The position numbers and the translations under genes are program-made. 20,059 nucleotides of DNA, from contig JAEDLZ010000018.1 of NCBI GenBank assembly GCA_016303265.1, forward strand, positions 1 to 20,059, in the 5' to 3' direction. The notes under the pieces are model-generated. The model saw nothing but the letters and a program-made list of their open reading frames with translations, did not search any database and had not been told where the DNA came from. This document shows positions 14,643-20,059 of this stretch, piece by piece (positions within the stretch are counted from its first letter, which is position 1; every line of letters begins with the position of its first letter). This DNA is from Clostridiales bacterium. Lineage in GTDB: Bacteria; Bacillota; Clostridia; Monoglobales; Monoglobaceae.

Positions 14643-15083
14643 AATAATTTCTCCTTTTTTAATGAAATATAAATATAAGCTTTTAATTTTTTCAGAACTT
14701 AATATGTAACATCGGCCGTAAAATTCAGATATTATACAACCCTTGGATAAAATTCATTACAGATACTTATTGCAGCAGATACCTATTGCAAATTAAAGGA
14801 AAATACCGCTCATATCGGGTTTTACCGACTTCATAAATCTGTCTTATGGTTTGCTCTATCCGCCTTATAAATCGCTTTATCCGTTTTATGGACTGCTTTA
14901 TCTGCTTTATGGGCTCTTTATCCGTTTTGTGAATTGCTTCACCTGTCTTATGAATCACTTTAAATGTCATAAAAATAGGAACGAAATAAGAACGGATATA
15001 CTTGCTTTCTCCGATTTCGGAGGGGCTTTGTTTAACCTATATCGCAAAATTAAACTATTCTCAGCCGATAATACCTTAAGTAT
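14643..15083 (-). other. Long 5' leader/upstream region of the secreted-protein gene
   Basis: From the consensus-like promoter at 15084-15112 to the ATG at 14642 there are about 430 bases without a convincing gene. They contain the six-unit 21-bp tandem repeat (14844-14968) and a second possible -10 (TATAAT, 14731-14736 on the - strand) lacking a good -35. The stretch may be a long untranslated leader or simply hold two promoters. Confidence 0.45.
14844..14968. repeat. Six imperfect tandem copies of a 21-bp unit
   Basis: Units start at 14844, 14865, 14886, 14907 (20 bases, one deleted), 14927 and 14948. The consensus on + is roughly TTATGRAYTGCTTTATCYGTY, and a partial copy precedes it. On the - strand the frame reads as a basic heptad-like pattern (IKQIKQS, IKRIKRF, IRRIEQT), but no RBS precedes that 67-codon frame and one unit is out of phase. 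Confidence 0.85.
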
Positions 15084-15112
15084 ATATTAACAAATTTTTT
15101 ATGTTTTGTCAA
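15084..15112 (-). promoter_or_regulatory. Sigma-A promoter upstream of the secreted-protein gene
   Basis: Read on the - strand: -35 TTGACA (15107-15112), 17-bp spacer, -10 TAATAT (15084-15089). A second TTGACA lies further upstream without a good -10. Confidence 0.75.
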
Positions 15113-15474
15113 TGATTTTAACCTTGTTTAATTTAGATTTTTTTGTCAATTGTTATCAAAAATATCACTTTGAAAAATTGAAAATCCATTAAAACCGCAT
15201 AATATCAAGGCTTTTATGCGAATTTCACAAAAATATTTTTCCAAAATAGGCAAGTTGCCCAACCCCTATTTTTAGATATATCCGTCTGAATCAGCTTATA
15301 AATAAATTCTATTAAACAATTCTATTTATATGACCTTTCTCTTTATTTTCATATTCCTGACAGCCCTTTTAGCCTCTTACCCCGACAGGCGCCTTGAGTT
15401 CCTACTGCTTACAATTGTTTTTTGGACTCCTATGTATAGCTGTGCCGCCTTCCTGTTGCTTTCTTAAATAATTA
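15113..15474. other. AT-rich intergenic stretch, one doubtful 45-codon frame
   Basis: Nothing clear is seen except a + strand frame at 15330-15467 encoding a mostly hydrophobic 45-aa peptide (MTFLFIFIFLTALLASYPDR..). It has no Shine-Dalgarno site, so it is not annotated as a gene. Confidence 0.5.
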
Positions 15475-15507
15475 AGAAAAAACAGAGCCGGCAAAGCCGA
15501 CTCTGTT
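15475..15507 (-). terminator. Rho-independent terminator of the SLH protein gene
   Basis: On the - strand AACAGAGTCGGC pairs with GCCGGCTCTGTT (one G:T) around TTT, followed by TTTTTTC (TTTTTT at 15475-15482 with the end of the stem). It lies about 40 bases after the stop codon. Confidence 0.92.
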
Positions 15508-15548
15508 TAATTTTAGCTTAGATTTAAAATCCTTTGCTACGACTTCAA

Positions 15549-18386
15549 TTACTCAACATCGTAATCAGCGCTGTCTATACCCTTAATGATTACAGCTTCA
15601 ACTGTATCATTGTCATATACTCTGAAGATTACGATATCAGCAACTTCGTCAGGATCTACTGTATCACCGTTGTCAAGTGTAACCTCAGCTGTTGTCCAGT
15701 CACCATCTTCAATCAAGTTAGAATCGAAGTAGAAGTCTGCAGCAGAACCTACATAGAAGTCAATCTTTCTGCCTGTATTGTCGATTACATAAATGTTATC
15801 GCAATCGCTGAGCTTATACTGATTACCGTTGAAGAGCGTAACCTTCTTACCAGTCTTGCTGTAAGCGGATGCATAGCCACCGTCGAAGGACTCGAGAGAT
15901 GATGCGTCATATACATACTTGTCTTCAACATCAAGAGCTGTGTACTTATCTCTTACATCTTCATCAAAGTCATATACGAGTGTTAAAGCTGTGATAACAT
16001 TGTTGCTGTTAACCTTGAGCTTAACAATATCGCCAACTGTTATATCACCATGGATATCTGTGTATACATCTGCATCTGTGTTGAGCTCTACTTCCTCGCC
16101 GTTATAAAGAACTGTGAGAACATAGATGTCATCACCATCTTCGTCAGAACCGTCTTCGATTTCTGTGATTACTGCCATACCGGAAGAAGCACTTGTGGAT
16201 GTACCCATGTTATAGAGAACAAGGATGTTAGCATCTTCTGTGTTCTTGGAGTTCTCGTAAGCCTTAGCGCCTGCAATTGCTACATCATCTTCAAGGTCTG
16301 CAAGAGTTCCAACATAGCACTTGCTGTCAGAATTGCTGTCAACATAGAATACAACTGTATCCTTTTCAAATGTTGTTCTGCCTATTTCGTAGCTGGAAGC
16401 GTCATAATTACCGCTTATTGTACCAACTACTGCAAACTTATCTTCATCATAGCCTGCTGCATAAATCTTGCTGATCTTACCGCCGGATAAGCTGTAGTCA
16501 ATAACTGCAGCACCGTAGTCACCTAAGAACTCACTTCTGTATGTGTTTTTGTCAAGATCATCAACATCCTTGGTATACTTTTCACCGACTGCCGGATAGA
16601 TTGTAAACTTATCTGCAGCCTGGTATGTCTTAACACCTTCTGATGTTAACATCTTAATTTCAAATGTCTGGTTGTCCCAGCTGTCTACATCAACGAGAGC
16701 GTCAAGAACGTATCCGTATGTGCCTGTGCTGCCTGCAACTGTCTCGTCATAGTATGCAATGTAGCCATACTTGTCGATATAGAAGTTTCCGGCATCACCT
16801 GCTGCAACCGTACCGATATCAGCACCAGCTGCTACATCATACCATGTTCCGTCAATCTTATATGCATATCCGTTAGAAGAAGTTGAGGATGCCTTTCTTG
16901 AAGATACTGTACCTTCAACAACATTAGACATAACATCAACTACTGTGTATACAGCGTTTCTAACGCTAACGATAGAGAGAACATCATCTTCGTTAATATC
17001 GCTTGCGGAGATTTCCTTGCCGTCCTTTGTAAGAACAACAATTACATCGTCATCGTCTGTGTTAATCTTTGAAACAGTACCGCCGGCAGGAAGGCTTACT
17101 GTATCCTTAAGAGTAATCTTCTTACCGTTTACTTCATCAACAACTGCAGATACAGCAGCTTCAATGATAGCTAAATCATAACCGGAGGTCTTGTTTGTGT
17201 CAACGAGTGTTACCTGACCACCGAAGTTGCCGTCAGCCAAGTCTGCGATTAAGCTAACGAGGTTGCCGGAATAGTATGCATTGTTGTAAAGTACATTAAC
17301 ATCCTCTTCAAGCTTAAGCTTTGTGCCTGTTGAAGAATCATTCTTGTAGTAGTAAATGCTGTCAGCCGTTGAGTCATCCTCATCAAAGTCAGCAAGCGGG
17401 AATGTTACGCTTGTGTTGTATGTTGAATCTTCTGCGATAGAAATGATTTCCCAATCATCGTAATCATTTTCCTTAGCGAAGAAGATTACAGCCTTACCAA
17501 CAAAATCTTCAGCGTCGGAATCGCCTACCAAGAATTCGTAACCCTGTGCATAGTCATAACCATCATAGAATTCATCATTGATTACTTTGTAAGTATTTGT
17601 GATGTCAATCTTAACGGTCGGATCATCGTCCTTGTCGATAGTAGAAACTGTGTCTTTGATGTTCATGTAAGAGTTAGCAACAACTACACCCTTCATCTTT
17701 ACAACATCAAGATATTCGCTCATAAGCGTCTTGTAAGCATTGTTGCCTGTACCGTCGAACTTAGTATATTCGCCGGAGCCATCCTTTTCCCAAGTTGTCT
17801 GTTCAACTAAAGGAGTGTCGATAGCGTTAAAGAGAAGCTGTGCGATTGTGCCGCGGTTTGCGTTTGTACCAACTGTTGCGTTGGAAACACCGTCTGTAAC
17901 CTTAGCAGAGATAGCTGCTGATACATAACCCATCGGGTAACCGCCCTTGCCGTTAGCAATTACAGTGTAGCCGAGTGTAGCCATGATCATCTTAACAGCT
18001 TCTTCATACTTAACCTGTACATCAGGTCTGAATGTGCCGTCGCCATAACCATCAATAGCTATACCTGTTGCGTTTGCAATATAGCCGGATGCCCAGTGCT
18101 CTGCCGGAACATCTGTGAATACTGTTGATGTCTGAGCTTCAGCTGAAGAGCCATAACCCTGAATGCAAGCCAAAAGCTTAGCCATTTCAGCTCTTGTAAC
18201 GGTCTGCTCCGGCTTGAATGAGCCATCTTCATAACCGTCAATGATGCCTAATTTAGATAATGTTTCTACCCCTTCATAGTAAGCACTGTCTTCAGCTACA
18301 TCAGAGAAGCTGGCAGCACTTGCAATAGTTGTCAATGCCATAGCGAACACAGCAACTAAAGCGATAAGTCTTTTGAGATTTTTCAT
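15549..18386 (-). CDS. S-layer-type surface protein with three N-terminal SLH domains
   Basis: A 945-aa protein. Signal peptide MKNLKRLIALVAVFAMALTT..ASA, cleaved near residue 24. SLH1 (about 26-80) has FSDVAEDSAYYEGVETL, GIIDGYEDGSFKPEQTVTRAE; SLH2 (about 88-140) has FTDVPAEHWASGYI, GIAIDGYGDGTFRPD; SLH3 (about 148-192) is more diverged, ending TNANRGTIAQLLFNAID. SLH triplets bind pyruvylated secondary cell-wall polymer. The remaining 750 residues are very acidic and rich in Asp, Val, Tyr and Ser with repeated beta-strand patterns, as in S-layer subunits, and no enzyme motif is seen. AAGGAGG lies 10 bases before the ATG. A perfect-consensus promoter, a roughly 110-base leader with hairpins, and a strong terminator indicate a highly expressed single-gene transcript. 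It could be the main S-layer protein (inference). Confidence 0.93.
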   Translation of the reverse strand: MKNLKRLIALVAVFAMALTTIASAASFSDVAEDSAYYEGVETLSKLGIIDGYEDGSFKPEQTVTRAEMAKLLACIQGYGSSAEAQTSTVFTDVPAEHWASGYIANATGIAIDGYGDGTFRPDVQVKYEEAVKMIMATLGYTVIANGKGGYPMGYVSAAISAKVTDGVSNATVGTNANRGTIAQLLFNAIDTPLVEQTTWEKDGSGEYTKFDGTGNNAYKTLMSEYLDVVKMKGVVVANSYMNIKDTVSTIDKDDDPTVKIDITNTYKVINDEFYDGYDYAQGYEFLVGDSDAEDFVGKAVIFFAKENDYDDWEIISIAEDSTYNTSVTFPLADFDEDDSTADSIYYYKNDSSTGTKLKLEEDVNVLYNNAYYSGNLVSLIADLADGNFGGQVTLVDTNKTSGYDLAIIEAAVSAVVDEVNGKKITLKDTVSLPAGGTVSKINTDDDDVIVVLTKDGKEISASDINEDDVLSIVSVRNAVYTVVDVMSNVVEGTVSSRKASSTSSNGYAYKIDGTWYDVAAGADIGTVAAGDAGNFYIDKYGYIAYYDETVAGSTGTYGYVLDALVDVDSWDNQTFEIKMLTSEGVKTYQAADKFTIYPAVGEKYTKDVDDLDKNTYRSEFLGDYGAAVIDYSLSGGKISKIYAAGYDEDKFAVVGTISGNYDASSYEIGRTTFEKDTVVFYVDSNSDSKCYVGTLADLEDDVAIAGAKAYENSKNTEDANILVLYNMGTSTSASSGMAVITEIEDGSDEDGDDIYVLTVLYNGEEVELNTDADVYTDIHGDITVGDIVKLKVNSNNVITALTLVYDFDEDVRDKYTALDVEDKYVYDASSLESFDGGYASAYSKTGKKVTLFNGNQYKLSDCDNIYVIDNTGRKIDFYVGSAADFYFDSNLIEDGDWTTAEVTLDNGDTVDPDEVADIVIFRVYDNDTVEAVIIKGIDSADYDVE

Positions 18387-18500
18387 AGTCCCAAATCCTC
18401 CTTATAAAAATTTTTAATTTTTTTCAAAATTATTTATATTCAAAGGCTTTCGCCTCTAAATATCAAGACGCTAAAAAAGTATATCCCGCCTTTTTAGCTT
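18387..18500 (-). other. Structured 5' untranslated leader of the SLH gene
   Basis: Starting at the predicted transcription start the leader opens with GCTAAAAA..TTTTTAGC, which forms an 8-bp hairpin, then AGGC-GAAA-GCCT, a GNRA tetraloop stem, and an AT-rich run before AAGGAGG. Such 5' stems often stabilise S-layer mRNAs (known for other species; inferred here). Confidence 0.5.
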
Positions 18501-18506
18501 AATATG

Positions 18507-18535
18507 ATTATATACCAAAACATTTTTTCTGTCAA
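18507..18535 (-). promoter_or_regulatory. Strong sigma-A promoter of the SLH protein gene
   Basis: Read on the - strand: -35 TTGACA (18530-18535), 17-bp spacer, -10 TATAAT (18507-18512). Both hexamers are perfect. The start codon lies about 120 bases downstream. Confidence 0.92.
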
Positions 18536-18792
18536 TATCAAATTGAAAATGTAACAAAAATGTAATACTTTGCACAATTTAATGAAACATACGACATTTT
18601 TATTTGGATTTCACTATAGTTTTCCCCTGTAATTTCCCTGCAGTACACTAAGTTTCAGTACAAAGTACCGCATTTTTATAATCATATCTTACATATTTTA
18701 ATACTTTTTTTTTGATATGTCAAGTATTTTTCTCCTTTTTTCCTCAAATTTTATTTTTTACAGAGGCCAAAGGTGAGCTGCAGACAGTCTAT
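18536..18792. other. AT-rich intergenic region upstream of the SLH promoter, no gene seen
   Basis: T-rich on the + strand with no frame carrying an RBS. It separates the SLH promoter from the terminator of the dockerin-protein gene. Confidence 0.6.
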
Positions 18793-18840
18793 ATGCCCTT
18801 ATGCCTTTATATCTTTATGCCTTTATGCCTATATGCCTTT
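18793..18840. repeat. Six tandem copies of an 8-bp unit (ATGCCTTT)
   Basis: Units are in exact 8-base register: ATGCCCTT, ATGCCTTT, ATATCTTT, ATGCCTTT, ATGCCTAT, ATGCCTTT. It lies between a terminator and the SLH promoter region. It is a simple repeat that could vary in copy number. Confidence 0.9.
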
Positions 18841-18846
18841 TCGCAG

Positions 18847-18877
18847 AAAAACGGAGCAGGAATTTTCCTGCCCCGTT
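18847..18877 (-). terminator. Rho-independent terminator of the dockerin-protein gene
   Basis: On the - strand AACGGGGCAGGA pairs with TCCTGCTCCGTT (one mismatch) around AAAT, then TTTTCTGCG. It lies about 45 bases after the stop codon. Confidence 0.85.
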
Positions 18878-18920
18878 AATTTTTATTATATTCCGATAAT
18901 TTTAACTGCCTCTTTGGCAA

Positions 18921-20059
18921 TTATTTTTTAATTGTAACCGTTTCACCGATTTTGTATTTGCCGTAGGATGTACCACCGCCGGTTGTCGAACCCATGATAT
19001 AGGACGCGTCAACACCGTTTGCAACACCGTCGCCGTTTACATCGCCGCAGATGATTCCGTCTACGATTTCTTCGCCGATTTTGTATTTGCCGTAGGATGT
19101 ACCGCCGCCGGTTGTTGAGCCCATGATATAAGACGCATCAACGCCGTTTGCAACGCCGTCACCGTTTACATCGCCGCATACGAATGTAATTTCTTCGCCT
19201 TCCGTGGTTTTTGCCGTAGCCTTAAAGATAGCCTTGATGATAAGGTCTGCCGTTACACTTGTGAAGTCGGTATCCCATTTTTCAAATTCATAAGTATATT
19301 CGTCATCTTCAGCTCTTGTCGGGTTCGCGGGAGCAACTGCGCCCTTACCGTCCTCAACTTCCTGTGTATCGAGGATTGAATCATCCCAGTTCTTAAATGT
19401 TACGGTATGCTTGATAATCTTTGCAATCGCATTGAACTGTGCGGTAGCTACAAGATCTCCTGTTACATTTGTAAGCTCTACATCCCAACCCTTGAATTCA
19501 TATGTGTAATTGTCATCTGCGTCCTTGGTCGGGGTTTCGCCTGTGTAAACAGCCGTGCCGCCCTCTTTAACCTTAACTTCAGCAAGAACTGTATCGCCGT
19601 TCTTAAATGTTACAGTATAAGTCTTGGTTTCAGGCTCTTCATCACCTGTATACGCTGCATTTGTCGCATATACATCGTCAACTGCATAGTTCGATGTGCC
19701 GCATACTGTGCCGCCCATACAGTTAAATTCAATAGCGTCAACCGCCGTTATCGAAGCCGCATTGCTGAACGGGAAAGTTCCCTTATCTGCGCCGTCAAGA
19801 TATACGGTATAGGTCTTTTTAGCGGGGTCAATGCAATATTTTATGCTGTGCCATGCGTCCGTTCCAAGAACATCTGCCGCTGCGATTGTTGTCCAGCCCT
19901 TTGCCACCCCTGTTCCTTCGTCGATCGTTTCATCATACACCGCATAGCCGTAGTTACTATCAAGTCTTGCCTTAACGATTTTATCGTTAGAGTTGTACTT
20001 ACTGCCGTAATATTCGCCATTGATTGAGCTGTCCGCAATTTCGCCGAATCCGCCGGCCT
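18921..20059 (-). CDS. Secreted multidomain protein, C-terminal part: lectin-like region, two InlB B-repeat-like modules, two dockerin-like modules (N-terminus outside window)
   Basis: The frame is open to the window edge (about 378 residues), so no start is annotated. Around 19940-19640 the pattern WHSIKYCIDPAKKTYTVYLDG with later DAIEFNC and NYAVDDVYA suggests a concanavalin-A/LamG-like beta-sandwich. Two modules of the Listeria-Bacteroides (InlB B-repeat) type follow at about 19625-19425 and 19412-19218, with KTYTVTFKNGDTVL..YEFKGWD and HTVTFKNWDDSIL..YEFEKWD. The C-terminus has two modules (19178-19074 and 19049-18945), each opening CGDVNGDGVANGVD, a dockerin/EF-hand-type calcium loop. 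The two are identical over 35 residues. No catalytic domain is visible in the part present. It is presumably extracellular, possibly binding glycans or cohesin-bearing partners (inference). It lies next to the SLH gene but ends at its own terminator. Confidence 0.88.
   Translation of the reverse strand, partial: AGGFGEIADSSINGEYYGSKYNSNDKIVKARLDSNYGYAVYDETIDEGTGVAKGWTTIAAADVLGTDAWHSIKYCIDPAKKTYTVYLDGADKGTFPFSNAASITAVDAIEFNCMGGTVCGTSNYAVDDVYATNAAYTGDEEPETKTYTVTFKNGDTVLAEVKVKEGGTAVYTGETPTKDADDNYTYEFKGWDVELTNVTGDLVATAQFNAIAKIIKHTVTFKNWDDSILDTQEVEDGKGAVAPANPTRAEDDEYTYEFEKWDTDFTSVTADLIIKAIFKATAKTTEGEEITFVCGDVNGDGVANGVDASYIMGSTTGGGTSYGKYKIGEEIVDGIICGDVNGDGVANGVDASYIMGSTTGGGTSYGKYKIGETVTIKK
18945..19178 (-). 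repeat. Direct repeat encoding the two dockerin-like modules
   Basis: Two 104-bp copies (19178-19075 and 19049-18946), offset 129 bp, encode the same 35 residues. I count eight base differences between the copies, all synonymous. Confidence 0.9.

Noticed and set aside
14844..14968. CRISPR array
   Set aside because: Units are contiguous and imperfect with no unique spacers; no cas genes in the window.
14767..14970. 67-codon - strand frame with basic heptads across the 21-bp repeat
   Set aside because: The heptad pattern follows from the 21-base period. There is no Shine-Dalgarno site, and a 20-base unit breaks the phase.

Overview
The window looks like a chromosomal segment of a low-to-mid GC Gram-positive bacterium of the class Clostridia (inferred from gene content, not from a search). 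The supporting signs are sigma-A promoters with exact 17-bp spacing, strong Shine-Dalgarno sites, a B. subtilis-type PTS EIICBA permease, a TPP-riboswitch-controlled ECF thiamine transporter, an SLH-domain S-layer-type protein, and a secreted protein ending in dockerin-like calcium loops. Genes before about 5.2 kb run on the + strand. Almost everything after that runs on the - strand.

Layout. (1) 1-2468, +: the 3' end of a sugar-acid catabolic operon, with an SDR dehydrogenase tail, a UlaG-like metallo-beta-lactamase-fold hydrolase, a KDPG/KHG-type aldolase and a 2-keto-3-deoxy-galactonokinase (DgoK) family kinase. The kinase and aldolase would turn a 2-keto-3-deoxy sugar acid into pyruvate and glyceraldehyde-3-phosphate. 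(2) 2469-3045: intergenic, with two transcript-end hairpins and a start region for the next gene. (3) 3046-5139, +: a complete PTS EIICBA of the glucose/glucosamine type. (4) 5140-5581: intergenic, with a perfect 24-bp palindrome and a bidirectional terminator. (5) 5582-7206, -: a four-TM protein of unknown function, thiT with a full TPP riboswitch, terminator and consensus promoter, and a short PspC-domain protein. (6) 7350-12660, -: translation and tRNA genes, namely mnmG (TTG start), a small apparently frameshifted ORF, a HIT-family hydrolase and alaS with a consensus promoter. (7) 12661-13197: degenerate repeats and a small REP-bounded remnant of a RAYT (REP-associated tyrosine transposase). 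(8) 13198-20059, -: a cell-surface region with a 55-aa small protein, a 407-aa secreted protein of unknown function preceded by a long leader holding a 21-bp tandem repeat, a 945-aa SLH protein with a near-perfect promoter, and the C-terminal part of a secreted multidomain protein with two InlB B-repeat-like modules and two identical dockerin-like modules.

Most of the window is ordinary housekeeping and catabolic sequence. I see no convincing new defence or mobile system. The less explained items are the small 55-aa gene beside the orphan secreted protein and its long repeat-bearing leader, the RAYT fragment bounded by REP hairpins that read in frame, the small frameshifted ORF between mnmG and the HIT gene, the isolated 24-bp palindrome, and the UlaG-like hydrolase placed in a keto-deoxy-sugar-acid operon.
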